Positions 27,275 to 36,401 of a stretch of DNA of 53,602 bases are shown here, piece by piece (the stretch's first letter is position 1; each line of letters begins with the position of its first letter). The notes under the pieces are model-generated. The model saw only the letters and a program-made list of their open reading frames with translations. It had not been told where the DNA came from and ran no database searches. A program made the translations under genes and the position numbers. Origin of the DNA: a virus; the IMG/VR virus record IMGVR_UViG_3300028384_001121, positions 1 through 53,602 of that record, one strand, 5' to 3'.

Positions 27275-27996
27275 TAGTCAACTAAGAAGAATCTGAAACG
27301 TCCGTAAATCCGCGTAGTGGTGGTAAGCGTACCTGTGCGGTTCTCTAGCAAAGGCAAAATGAATCCTCCATTAATTGTACTAGTTGTAGTAAAACTACCG
27401 TGATGCACAACCGTTGAGGTGTTTGGATTTGCTGTTATGTCTGACTCTCTGCCACGCAATGTCATAGTACGCTCGGTACTAGCACTACCTGAAGCACTTA
27501 ATGAGCCACTCCAAATACTGATTCCCCAAGTACTATTTAGTGGCGCACTTTGAATACGGAAGTTATAGTCACACCGAACCTTTTTGTTAGTGGTATGCAC
27601 CGGGAACCCAGCCATCTGCAACTTGTAGTTATCAATCGTTGCAGTTGTCGTATTAATAGTCGCAGAAGAGCTATAGTTGCGCAAGCCTGTTTGAGACAAT
27701 TCTGTAGAGTGCGAGTAAAAGAACTCTCCATACGAAATATTCATCGCTACTGTCTCGCCACTATCAGTACTGCTCCACGTATATAGGCCTCCCATATCAG
27801 CAAGCCATGTTTCACTAGCACCTCCTCCCCCAGATGGAGTAGTCCAACTTAAGGTCTTTGAACCATTAGTTGTGAGCACCTGACCGTTAGTGCCATCAGC
27901 CGCCGGTAAAGTCCAAAGACAGTTTGCCGTTATACTGGAAGGGGCTTTCCACCCTACATATTGAGTACCTGCAACTGGATATTCTGCTAAGCGCAC
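27274..27996 (-). pseudogene. 3' fragment of a frameshifted tail-fibre gene
   Basis: This reading frame has only an internal GTG (27996) as start. It begins RLAEYPVAGTQYVGWKAPSS, which directly continues the sequence of the upstream fibre gene once one copy of a 26-bp duplication is removed. It repeats the GTNGQVLTTNGS...LSW motif seen twice upstream, followed by a Gly-rich hinge and a beta-rich C-terminal domain (ETWLADMGGLYTWSSTDSGE) likely to be the fibre tip. If not translated by frameshifting or reinitiation, the fibre loses its tip. It ends overlapping the DUF5675-type gene. Confidence 0.75.
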
Positions 27997-28035
27997 TTCA
28001 CCAGCCGTGCTGCTAAGCGCACTTCACCAGCCGTG
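27984..28035. repeat. Perfect 26-bp tandem duplication breaking a fibre gene
   Basis: Positions 27984-28009 and 28010-28035 are identical, starting ctgctaagcgcac and ending ccagccgtg. The unit length is not a multiple of three. Deleting one copy joins the 764-aa and 240-aa reading frames into one 993-aa protein (...YTAGEVRLAEYPVAG...). Confidence 0.95.
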
Positions 28036-30281
28036 TAGCCTTGATTACTCTTGAAGAGCACAGGCCTGTGAAACGTGAAACTATCTGCAGAGTCATCCCA
28101 TGTAAACAGCCCACTGGTAGTGGTGTCGTAGATGCCAAAGTCGTACCCGCCAACCATGAACTTCCGAGATTGACTGAGAGTCAAATCCGTATTACCAATA
28201 TTGGTATTAGTGTCTGAGATAGTTGTAAACGACAACGTTCCAGAACCATTGGTGCTAAGAACCTGACCATTACTACCATCGGCTGAAGGAAGTGTAAACG
28301 TCGGACTTGAAGTAAGCGAATCAGGAGCTTGCAATCCAACATAGTTTGCACCGTTACCCCCGGCTTCTCTTATAGCAAGAGTTGCTCCAGACGGCCCGCT
28401 ACCAGAACCTATTGTGACAGTTCCGTCATCAGCAATAACAAGCGTTTCTTGATTTTGCGTACTACTGCTCCGGAAGGTCAATTCGTTTCCGTCAAGAGTG
28501 ACTAGGTGATCACTATCTAATGTCAAGTCGGCATTAGAGATATTAGTGTTCGTATCTGATACAGCATTGACCCAGCTAAACGTTCCATCACCATCAGATG
28601 CTAAGAGCTGTCCACTAGTACCGTTACCTGCAACGTTCAACTCAGACGCACCGATAGCGCTAGCATTGATGTGAATTGCATCAAGTGTATTGTGCGCAAT
28701 CTTGGCCCCCGTAATAGCATCGGTGGCTATACGAGCCATATCCAACGTACCGGTCAGTGAACCCGCACTACCGTCAAAAGCGTCTGTAATGCCGTACCCA
28801 CTAATTGTAGTCGGCTTACCAGTCAGGTCACCAAAGGCTCCGGAAAACAATGATGTATCGCCCTCTAAGGCAGTTCCTGCAGTTGTGCCAAATCCTGGGA
28901 ATGTGGTCTTCGCTGTGTTTGCAGTAATAGCATTAGCCTGTGCCGTAGTGATCGTAGTGGTATCTCCAGCCAATGCTGTGCTGCTTGTCGTTCCCAGTTG
29001 CAGCAGTGCCGTGTCGCCTTCGAGTGCGGTGCCTGCTGTCGTACCAAAACCTGGAAAGCTTGTCTTTGCCGTATTTGCGGTAATGGCGTTGGCTTGTGCC
29101 GTGGTAATTGTTGTAGTATCGCCTGCAAGCGCTGTAGACGAGGTAGACCCTAATTCCAATGCATCTGTAATGCCGTAGCCCGCTATGGTTGTAGGAGTAC
29201 CTGTAAGACTGCTAAACGCTCCATCAAAAGAAGAAGCCGAGCTAGTAATAGTTACGGTACCTCCTGCACTATACGCTAAGGTGATACCGGTACCCCCAAC
29301 AAGATTTAAGTCACCACCAGAGCTAACAGTCGTTCGCTGTACGCCCCCAGTTTTAAGATTCCAAGATCCGTAGTTGTCGGCGTGCTGCAATACACTGGCA
29401 GAGCTAATACGGGCATTGGCAAACGTACCGCTATCAATAGAACTTGCTGCCAACCCAGTTACCGTAGCATTGTTGAAGCTGACACTATGCGGGCTACCGG
29501 TACTATCAAACGCTAAATTTTTAAGTGTAGTATTACCGCTTACCGATAAGGTACTATTTGCTATTAGAGCCGTTGTTGCCCCAAAGGTTGCAGTTGCTTT
29601 GGCTGCAGAAGATGACCCGCTTATAAGTAAGGAGGTGATAGAAGTCTCGCTCCCACTAGCCCCTGCTTGAACAGCAAACCTATGTTCACCAGGGCTACTC
29701 TCAGTAGAAGAGTAAAAAGTATTACCGGTGCTTCCCGTTTGCAGCTTATTCTCACCCGGCTGTATGCGCAGAAAAGAGCTGGTCAACGCCTTACCGTCAT
29801 CCAAGAAAACACCACGGTCGTCAGCGGTAAACTTCAGAGCTTTAGACAGACTTAAGACGTCCGATTCAATGCCCGTAATATCTGTTTGAATCGTACTAAT
29901 ATCAGACTCAACATCGCTGATATCGTTTGCATTCGTTGTAATACGGGTATCAACCAGAGTTGCTCCAAATAGCGTACTACCATTCAAGGTCGTAACTACA
30001 GCGTCCCGCGTAGAACCCCATGTGTTACCATTAGACCTACGCAACCGGGCGTGATCAATGTCTTTAATAACAACTTGCCCCGTAGCGCTCGTAATCTCAA
30101 TCTCGTTTGATGCAGTACCAGCTCTCGCGGTTAAATGCTCAGAGGTAAGATTAAAGCGTAATACAGGCCGGTCTACTACAACGTCAATGCTACTGTCAGT
30201 AGTCGGCAGAATCTTACGTCCTGGCCCTACTTCAATGACAATGTCATTAGCTGCCTTGTAAAGTTTAATGTTCTGCGGCAT
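27987..30281 (-). CDS. Tail fibre / receptor-binding protein, 5' part of a split gene
   Basis: The protein is rich in Thr, Ser, Gly and Ala and has typical fibre motifs: an N-terminal MPQNIKLYKAANDIVIEVGP segment, a helical spacer with SDVESDISTIQTDITGIESD, and a tandem pair of about 50 residues (TALAGDTTTITTAQANAITA...GTALEGDT). Twice it carries the NGQVLSTNGSGTLSF-type strand also known from phage fibres and T4-like tail proteins. It ends after an out-of-frame tail (RLVKCA) created by the 26-bp duplication; without it the protein would run on for 240 further residues. It lies in the fibre block and probably contacts the host surface. Confidence 0.75.
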   Translation of the reverse strand: MPQNIKLYKAANDIVIEVGPGRKILPTTDSSIDVVVDRPVLRFNLTSEHLTARAGTASNEIEITSATGQVVIKDIDHARLRRSNGNTWGSTRDAVVTTLNGSTLFGATLVDTRITTNANDISDVESDISTIQTDITGIESDVLSLSKALKFTADDRGVFLDDGKALTSSFLRIQPGENKLQTGSTGNTFYSSTESSPGEHRFAVQAGASGSETSITSLLISGSSSAAKATATFGATTALIANSTLSVSGNTTLKNLAFDSTGSPHSVSFNNATVTGLAASSIDSGTFANARISSASVLQHADNYGSWNLKTGGVQRTTVSSGGDLNLVGGTGITLAYSAGGTVTITSSASSFDGAFSSLTGTPTTIAGYGITDALELGSTSSTALAGDTTTITTAQANAITANTAKTSFPGFGTTAGTALEGDTALLQLGTTSSTALAGDTTTITTAQANAITANTAKTTFPGFGTTAGTALEGDTSLFSGAFGDLTGKPTTISGYGITDAFDGSAGSLTGTLDMARIATDAITGAKIAHNTLDAIHINASAIGASELNVAGNGTSGQLLASDGDGTFSWVNAVSDTNTNISNADLTLDSDHLVTLDGNELTFRSSSTQNQETLVIADDGTVTIGSGSGPSGATLAIREAGGNGANYVGLQAPDSLTSSPTFTLPSADGSNGQVLSTNGSGTLSFTTISDTNTNIGNTDLTLSQSRKFMVGGYDFGIYDTTTSGLFTWDDSADSFTFHRPVLFKSNQGYTAGEVRLAARLVKCA
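28853..29156 (-). repeat. Two tandem ~50-residue fibre repeats, diverged at silent sites
   Basis: Two copies encode LGSTSSTALAGDTTTITTAQ ... TAKTSFPGFGTTAGTALEGD, with only a few amino-acid differences (S/T in TSSTAL context, S/T in TAKTxF, A/S before LL/LF). The DNA of the copies differs at many third codon positions. They are part of the fibre shaft. Confidence 0.85.
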
Positions 30282-30284
30282 AGC

Positions 30285-31793
30285 TTATACTGGATGAATG
30301 TAATCGTAAGCTTCCTCGTCAACATACGCGTGTAACTGTGCAATACTCAATTCAGTCAGCCCCGTATAGCTATAGCACCCAAAACGCAATTCAACATCCG
30401 CAATCTGGCCTAAAGTCGTATTGGTTGGAGAAATAAAATTTCCCGTAGTGCTAGTAAGTGTCCAAGTATTATCCTGCATAATACCACTTTCAGTAACACC
30501 TGAATCAGTAGCCTCATAGTCTAAAGCGCTAAACTGCGGGTTGTTAGAAGAATAGAACCAGCTTACCTGGATACTACTACCAGGTGTACTATTAAAGTCG
30601 TTGCCATACCAGAAGAACGAATTATTCGCTGCCCCGATCGGATTCATGTAATAAACCTGCTCATACTTCTGATCTCCAGTCATCGTAATGCGTACGCGTA
30701 AGAAGACAAAAACAAAATCTGCTACCGGTCCCGATACTTTAGCAGTAAGCACCGCCCTTAGCCTTTTGCCCGCAAACCACTCATTCGCTGTATTTCCAGT
30801 AGCCTTGCCTTCTAACTCGAAGTAGTTAGCAGCGCCTAAAGGGGAGTTAAAGGAAGTCCACCCGTAAACGGCATTATTTACAGAGTAATCTGCAGGCATA
30901 TCAAAGGTGTCGATATCTCCCCACTGATATGCATCGCCGCTGCCGCTATTAGATAAAGAGTCGCTGGGCGTAATAGTGAAACTATCCCCATCTCCAGTCA
31001 AAGCCCGAAACTTCGATACGTAGTTCAGCGTTTCATTACCTCCGCCAAAGCTTCCCATAAGGATTAGCAAGTCGGATATAGAAACAACTCCGTCTCCGTT
31101 CAAGTCCCCAACCGCCCCACTACCCCCTGCGTCAGTAGTAGACACAATACCACCGCCAACTAGCTCCGTGCCGATCTCTGCCGCAATTGCAGCAATCAAG
31201 CCATCAATCCCAAACTTACGTGTGCGTTTCCGTGCAACATCATAACCCGCAAGCCAAAGGCCTTCATTATTTTCTATGATAGATGAAAGCGATACGTTAT
31301 CGGGTGCTCCTTCGTTAGGCAGAGTAGAGTAGCGATTGAACTGCTGTACCAGCTCAGAGGTAATAGCAGTACTCGAGCGAGCTTGAGATATGACTGGTAG
31401 CGCTCCACTCGTGATACTTTGCATCAGGTACAGCCCGGCATACTCGTCTCCTGCAGAAGGAATACTATCTGAGTCATTGCGAAGTAGCCCATCCCGCGCC
31501 GTAAACAATCCGCCATTTTCAGAAAGAAAGGCATTGTCATCATCTGCTGTCACTAAGTTCCCCCCGGTAGCCGCCGCATAACCCGAGATGATATTGATAT
31601 AGTCTGTAGACGAAACGCCGTTTGCAGTAAAATTTGACTTTACATTGGACGCCCCATTGTAGGTCACCTCAACAGACTGAGCCGCATTGCCCGCATGCCC
31701 ATTAAAGAGACCCACGATATGCTTACCGTGAGTCTCTAAAACGGGATACGAGGTATTGATGTTTTCAATTACATCAGCCAGCTTTATTGCCAT
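30285..31793 (-). CDS. Fibre protein with shared anchor and dockerin-like calcium loop, 502 aa
   Basis: The N-terminus MAIKLADVIENINTSYPVLE aligns with that of the 713-aa fibre, suggesting a common virion attachment domain. Near residues 226-240 the segment GDLNGDGVVSISDLLILMGS has the D-x-N-x-D-G-x-V-x-x-x-D calcium-binding pattern of a single dockerin/EF-hand repeat. The remaining chain is beta-rich with a lectin-like C-terminal region (LSGCY-type strands, RFGCYSYTGLTEL). It probably binds host glycans or proteins, possibly in a calcium-dependent way. It overlaps the end of the 127-aa gene by 20 nt. Confidence 0.7.
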   Translation of the reverse strand: MAIKLADVIENINTSYPVLETHGKHIVGLFNGHAGNAAQSVEVTYNGASNVKSNFTANGVSSTDYINIISGYAAATGGNLVTADDDNAFLSENGGLFTARDGLLRNDSDSIPSAGDEYAGLYLMQSITSGALPVISQARSSTAITSELVQQFNRYSTLPNEGAPDNVSLSSIIENNEGLWLAGYDVARKRTRKFGIDGLIAAIAAEIGTELVGGGIVSTTDAGGSGAVGDLNGDGVVSISDLLILMGSFGGGNETLNYVSKFRALTGDGDSFTITPSDSLSNSGSGDAYQWGDIDTFDMPADYSVNNAVYGWTSFNSPLGAANYFELEGKATGNTANEWFAGKRLRAVLTAKVSGPVADFVFVFLRVRITMTGDQKYEQVYYMNPIGAANNSFFWYGNDFNSTPGSSIQVSWFYSSNNPQFSALDYEATDSGVTESGIMQDNTWTLTSTTGNFISPTNTTLGQIADVELRFGCYSYTGLTELSIAQLHAYVDEEAYDYIHPV

Positions 31794-32157
31794 CTTCCTT
31801 GACGATTAGATAGTCCATTGCCGACATAAGGACCTGCGGCTGAATTGACAGATTGCCATCGTCAATCAGTGTGACCTTTTTCAAGCGGACTTTCTGATCC
31901 TCATTCAGGAGCGTTTCTACGTTTTCGCGAAACTCGGCAGCTAACTCGTCGCTTACTTCCGGGTTACCCTCAGCATCAAGAGTCGCTTGTTCACGCAACT
32001 TGTCGACGTATTGCTGTCGTGTGGTTTCAAAAGTCTCTACAATCGGCTGGAGCTTGTTGATATTCTGAGCAATCATCCAACTGCTTTTCAGCGGTAAGTT
32101 CTGGTTGCTCAAGTTTTGAAAGGCCTGGTAGACCCCAATGCAATTTTTCAGTAACAT
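31774..32157 (-). CDS. Small helical phage protein, 127 aa
   Basis: It starts MLLKNCIGVYQAFQNLSNQN, continues LPLKSSWMIAQNINKLQPIV, then a helical acidic region (ETTRQQYVDKLREQA), and ends in short strands. The 'LP-x-x-x-S-W-x-I-A-x-N-I-x-x-L' pattern resembles DUF1617-like phage proteins, which have no established function. It lies within the fibre block, which suggests a fibre chaperone or assembly factor, but this is a guess. A TAnnTTTG element is 24 nt upstream of its ATG, so it may head a sub-operon. Confidence 0.6.
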   Translation of the reverse strand: MLLKNCIGVYQAFQNLSNQNLPLKSSWMIAQNINKLQPIVETFETTRQQYVDKLREQATLDAEGNPEVSDELAAEFRENVETLLNEDQKVRLKKVTLIDDGNLSIQPQVLMSAMDYLIVKEDGNKAG

Positions 32158-32180
32158 GCTATAGATTTTTGGTACTAAGA

Positions 32181-32188
32181 CAAATATA
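32181..32188 (-). promoter_or_regulatory. Candidate Bacteroidota-type -7 element (TATATTTG)
   Basis: On the minus strand the 35-bp gap before the 127-aa gene contains TATATTTG, an exact match to the TAnnTTTG consensus of Bacteroidota promoters. It lies 24 nt before the ATG. A TTG lies 15 nt upstream, shorter than the usual spacing, so the -33 part is weak. Confidence 0.35.
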
Positions 32189-32192
32189 TGCT

Positions 32193-34247
32193 TTATCCGA
32201 TAACAATGATATCGTACTTCTCGTTCTCTTTGGTGATGCCTACACTGACCTCAACGATATCGCTTGTAAGTACCTTGAACTTGCAGAAAATAGGCTGCGG
32301 TTCACCGATTTGTGTGGCAGCACCGCCACTTCCATCAGCACCTGCTTGATGCGTCTTAAGAGCAAAGACAAAAACGCTAGACGTACCCAAGTCATGTTGA
32401 ATAGGATATCCGTTAGACGCTGCAGCTACCGGAGCATAGTTTGTACCATCATCACTAGAATCCGTAGTAATGTCGATAGTACACTTAGAGACTGCGCCAA
32501 GTGAACGCACATTAGAGTTATTAGAACGCGCTGTATTAGCCGTGCCGTACAAATCAGCTAAATCGTTTGTACCAGCAGCTTCTGCTCCTAAACTCGTCGT
32601 AGTAACGTCAAACTTCAACGCGGCTACGTTATCTGCACCGCTAATCATATCCGCATCGCTGAAGGTGCCTCCATCAGCCTCACGGGTGAACTTAAACTTG
32701 TCTGCGCTATTATCGAATGCCATCTGAGCAAAAGCGCTCAATGCTGATGCACTCGCTGCGGCAGTACCAAAACGCAATCCAGAGTCGCTAGTAATATCTG
32801 CTGTAATCGTATCAGGAACGTTCAGCTCTAAGAAGGTGTCCTCGAAGATTACATTAGTACCAGTCTCTTGAATAAACGATCCAGTAACCGTTAAGTCACC
32901 TGAGATAGTTGTAGCACCTGCCGCAAACGTACCGCTAGTACTTAAGTTTTCGTTGCCAAAGCTGATTGAACCGCTACTGTCCGTAATGCTGCCGTCCGCC
33001 AATGTCAAAGTGCCAATGGTAGATCCTGTGGCAGTCGAGATTGTGCTACTGAATGAACCGGTGCCAGTAACAGTCAAGTTGCCAGATGCAAGCGTTCCCG
33101 TCGTGGTCAAGTTCTCGTTACCGAAGCTAATCGAACCACTGCTATCCGTGATGCTACCGTCTGCCAGCGTCAAGGTGCCAATTGTCGAACCAGTGCCAAG
33201 TGTAGCAACACCTGCACTTAAAGTACCGGTTGTAGAGAGATTCTCATCACCAAAGCTAATCGAACCACTGCTATCAGTAATACTACCGTCTTCTAAGGTC
33301 AGATTACCAAACACTGACCCCGAAGCACCAGTGATTGTGCCGGTAGTGGAAAGATTGTCATCTCCAAAAGAGATAGACCCACTCGTATCGGTAATGCTAC
33401 CATCAGCCAGAATCAAAGTACCCACATACAATGCCTCATCACTTGGATTCCAGTACAGATCTCCATTGTTCATAAAGAGGTCTGCGGTAGTATCCGTAGC
33501 TGTAGAGTCAGTGAAAACGAGGTTATAGTTGGTATCTGCACTAGCATCTTCAGTTACCGTTACCTCCGCAGCGGCGTCTGTTCCAACACCGGTGGCACCA
33601 ATGTACTGACGGCCAGTAATGTATACTACATCATTATTGGCAATAACAGACCCAGAGTTTACAAAGTTGACTGAGTCATCATAATCACCATTATTTCCAC
33701 TGTCAGCACCTTCTTCATTAGTCCAGTACAGCACCCCAGCTTCATAGTCGAAGAACCAGTCGGCAGCAGGGTTATCTCCAAAGACTACCTCAGTAATACT
33801 GCTAGTAGACTTTCCTGCTTCAGTGCCGTCCCACCCAGAATTACCGACATAAACACGCACCGCATAGTCACTGCCAAACGCAGGGCCAATCCAGTTGTCT
33901 TTACCAGTGTCCCAAGCACGCTTAAAGGTAATCCCCGGCATATTTGCAGAAGTCGCTACTGCGGTTGCTGCAACTGGACCCTGAACATTACCTGCAGTAT
34001 CAAAGTCAGTATCAGTCCCGTCAATATCGTAGACTCCAACATATGAGGTACTGCCTGAATCGGGGGTACTTGGAATATTAGAACCCGTAGCCTCTTTCCA
34101 GATATGCTCCGGCTTGATAGCTTTAAACGAGGTGATTGGCTCACCATTAGGACCAGTGGATTCACTAGTTCCCGTTTTCGATACACCGTAGGCTACTTTC
34201 TTAAGTAGGAGGTCAATTTTTTCCTCGCCGGTAAAATTAATTGCCAT
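32193..34247 (-). CDS. Tail fibre protein with four SITDSSGSISFG repeats, 684 aa
   Basis: The N-terminal 60 residues (MAINFTGEEKIDLLLKKVAY) look like a helical attachment domain. Residues about 275-440 contain four repeats of the form LTLADGSITDSSGSISFGNE, each followed by NLSTTGT. This is the pattern of beta-helical fibre shafts. A further FIQETGTNVIFEDTFLEL strand leads into a C-terminal domain with ALKTHQAGADGSGG and a last beta segment. It resembles fibres of marine phages and probably forms a trimeric spike. It is preceded by 12 nt from the 713-aa fibre stop. Confidence 0.7.
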   Translation of the reverse strand: MAINFTGEEKIDLLLKKVAYGVSKTGTSESTGPNGEPITSFKAIKPEHIWKEATGSNIPSTPDSGSTSYVGVYDIDGTDTDFDTAGNVQGPVAATAVATSANMPGITFKRAWDTGKDNWIGPAFGSDYAVRVYVGNSGWDGTEAGKSTSSITEVVFGDNPAADWFFDYEAGVLYWTNEEGADSGNNGDYDDSVNFVNSGSVIANNDVVYITGRQYIGATGVGTDAAAEVTVTEDASADTNYNLVFTDSTATDTTADLFMNNGDLYWNPSDEALYVGTLILADGSITDTSGSISFGDDNLSTTGTITGASGSVFGNLTLEDGSITDSSGSISFGDENLSTTGTLSAGVATLGTGSTIGTLTLADGSITDSSGSISFGNENLTTTGTLASGNLTVTGTGSFSSTISTATGSTIGTLTLADGSITDSSGSISFGNENLSTSGTFAAGATTISGDLTVTGSFIQETGTNVIFEDTFLELNVPDTITADITSDSGLRFGTAAASASALSAFAQMAFDNSADKFKFTREADGGTFSDADMISGADNVAALKFDVTTTSLGAEAAGTNDLADLYGTANTARSNNSNVRSLGAVSKCTIDITTDSSDDGTNYAPVAAASNGYPIQHDLGTSSVFVFALKTHQAGADGSGGAATQIGEPQPIFCKFKVLTSDIVEVSVGITKENEKYDIIVIG
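32935..33425 (-). repeat. Four fibre-shaft repeats (GSITDSSGSISFG)
   Basis: Four copies encode L-x-L-x-DGSITD(S/T)SGSISFG(D/N)(E/D)NL(S/T)T(T/S)GT. Spacing between copies is irregular because inserts of about 20-40 residues separate them. The DNA copies are only partly similar: many silent positions differ while the protein motif is nearly constant. The opposite strand over this repeat forms a long open frame that is a by-product. Confidence 0.85.
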
Positions 34248-34259
34248 AGTCAGTAAAAA

Positions 34260-36401
34260 TTATGAGGTAAAGGGTTCGTCACTTAAACCGAGCTGTTGCA
34301 CGTAGCTGCCACTGACGAGTTTAATTCGAATGTATACATGCCCATCGTTGCCATTAGCCCAACGTTGGTTACCTGCATCAAGCTTGATGTTTTGAAAGCC
34401 CGTATCAGTTTTTGAAAGAGCACCGCCTGCCGCACAACCCACTGTTGGCACACCGTTCGAAGTACCTGAACTTGGAGCGGTAGCTTTAAGCCAACCACTA
34501 GAACCGGTATTTTCGTCTACCAGAGAGGGGCTATCGCCAGAGTCAAAGATTTTTACGTACAGCTCTCCGCTAGATTGCAGGCTACCCCGGAACTTGAGGT
34601 AAATAAACTGCAAGCCTGCCTGCGTAATTGGGAACTTAAACGTAGCGTACTGAGCATCGCTGTTGCGGCCTGACAAATCAATGTCATTGTACTTAGCCTG
34701 CGTAACATCTGCAGCTAAGTTGAAGCCGCTAGTAAAGTCATTGCTAGCCCACAACAAGCGCATAGTGCTTGCACTAGTGCCACGGATAATAGCATCCTGA
34801 GGATCTAAGTCAACAGCGGTAGAAGCAGCGTTACAGAATTCTGGAGACCACGCACTAAAGGCACTGCTCGCATCAGATGGGGTATCCACATAAGTACCTC
34901 CAGCATCTGGGTCAGCTACACGTACGCCATCACTTGCAGCATTGCCATCCAAGTCGTTGAACAAGTCATCCTCAGACAGGAAACATTCACTTCTACTCTG
35001 CAAAGGCATAGCAGCAAACAACCAGGGGTTTGAGCTAGACGTTGTACAGTGAGTAGTAGACGAATTGCCATGAATACTACGAACTTGAATATCAGGACCG
35101 TTATCGCCTGAATTCATAGTGTACGAACCATGAATTTGTGACCTAGTAGTAACCCCTGTAATTTCGTAGCCAGTCACACTCAGGTTCTGCTTGAGTGAGC
35201 TGTTGTCACTAATACCAGAAATATCCGAATAATTCTGATCTGAAGCGGCGTTAACGACATTTCCAATACCGGAATCTAGCCACTTATTATCGTTCTGATT
35301 TGACGATACTCCATACACCAACGCATTAGCAGGAACGATATTCGAAGCGTCAAAACTAATCTTCCACGTAGGATTGGTAAAGTGAGGGATACCACTCAAG
35401 TGCTTAACAGTACCATTCGCCGTCTTAATCAATGTTTCATTAGACGTAGTAGCATTGGCACCGTTTGCTTCACGGTAGATGGTCTTAGTCACAGGGTTAC
35501 TACCATCAGTAACAGACAAAATATGATAGCCATCTGTAATCGTTGCAGCCTGAGACACTGTGATACCATTCACCCCAGTATAGAAACCTGCACTGTCGCC
35601 CGTAGCCGGGAAGTTACCCGTTGTGACGGAAATGCTTAAGTTCCCACCATAATCGTTGTCAGCGGCATTTAGCGTCGCGCCACCAGAAGTAGCACTTGCC
35701 ATTTGAACAGACTCATCACTGATTCCAACTGTAAGCTGAGTCTGCGCTAAGTCATTCAAATCCCAGTCAGCATCACCCACCGATGTCCAGCTTTGAGTAA
35801 AGTTTGTGCCTTGAAACCAGCTAACTACGGTACCGCCAGTTGTTGTCAAACCTGAATTACCGTTAGTCAAATGGCTAACCGCAGTAGATCCATCTGACTG
35901 AAATTCAACTAAACGTGCGTTGAACGTGCTAACGTCATCCCATGAAAGGCTGGAATACACAGATGACCAAGACGCTGGAGCGCTTGGTACCAACGACCCT
36001 AAGGTTTCATTAAGTTGGTCAATCGCGTCCGTAATAGTCGTCGATGTAGTGAAATCCGTAATCGCCGGGGAGTTGTCCTGCAGAGTACCGTCATTAAAGG
36101 TTGAATCAGAACCTAGCGTGTTATCCGCCAATCCTGAAGTCTGCACCCAGCCGTCACCGTCTGCGTCGTTCCATTGATTTGTACCATTTGCAGTATCTGC
36201 ATCAACATAAACGTATACGTGCCCAGTATCTTTTGCAACCGCAATAGTTCCAGTCGCACGTTTAGTCGTAGGAATATTACCGAGGTTTACATCTGTAAAG
36301 GAATCGAGATACACTACTCCTTTAATGTTGTTTCCGGTACCGTCGACTACCGGGTAGTCAGAGTTTTGGTTCTCTAACGTATCACCAAATTTGATTGCCA
36401 T
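34260..36401 (-). CDS. Large tail fibre / receptor-binding protein, 713 aa
   Basis: The N-terminal anchor MAIKFGDTLENQNSDYPVVD is shared with the 502-aa fibre. Residues about 35-70 read KRATGTIAVAKDTGHVYVYV, a short beta domain common at the base of phage fibres, followed by TTSTTITDAIDQLNETLGSL, a trimeric coiled-coil-like link. The rest is Ser/Thr/Asn/Gly-rich beta structure with GFYTGVNGITVSQAATITDG and a C-terminal region ending QQLGLSDEPFTS. The gene is coupled to the 337-aa protein upstream. It is a likely main host-binding fibre, but no receptor can be named. Confidence 0.7.
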   Translation of the reverse strand: MAIKFGDTLENQNSDYPVVDGTGNNIKGVVYLDSFTDVNLGNIPTTKRATGTIAVAKDTGHVYVYVDADTANGTNQWNDADGDGWVQTSGLADNTLGSDSTFNDGTLQDNSPAITDFTTSTTITDAIDQLNETLGSLVPSAPASWSSVYSSLSWDDVSTFNARLVEFQSDGSTAVSHLTNGNSGLTTTGGTVVSWFQGTNFTQSWTSVGDADWDLNDLAQTQLTVGISDESVQMASATSGGATLNAADNDYGGNLSISVTTGNFPATGDSAGFYTGVNGITVSQAATITDGYHILSVTDGSNPVTKTIYREANGANATTSNETLIKTANGTVKHLSGIPHFTNPTWKISFDASNIVPANALVYGVSSNQNDNKWLDSGIGNVVNAASDQNYSDISGISDNSSLKQNLSVTGYEITGVTTRSQIHGSYTMNSGDNGPDIQVRSIHGNSSTTHCTTSSSNPWLFAAMPLQSRSECFLSEDDLFNDLDGNAASDGVRVADPDAGGTYVDTPSDASSAFSAWSPEFCNAASTAVDLDPQDAIIRGTSASTMRLLWASNDFTSGFNLAADVTQAKYNDIDLSGRNSDAQYATFKFPITQAGLQFIYLKFRGSLQSSGELYVKIFDSGDSPSLVDENTGSSGWLKATAPSSGTSNGVPTVGCAAGGALSKTDTGFQNIKLDAGNQRWANGNDGHVYIRIKLVSGSYVQQLGLSDEPFTS

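Noticed and set aside
28690-29178. 162-codon plus-strand frame rich in Val/Ala
   Set aside because: Antisense to the tandem repeats of the 764-aa fibre; by-product of repeated codons.
32935-33425. Possible CRISPR-like array because of regular repeats
   Set aside because: Repeats are in frame in a fibre gene, imperfect in DNA, and have no spacer structure.
32953-33528. 191-codon open frame on the plus strand, rich in Pro/Val/Ser
   Set aside because: It is antisense to the four fibre repeats; the repeats write the same open antisense frame again and again. Low-complexity product and no start context.
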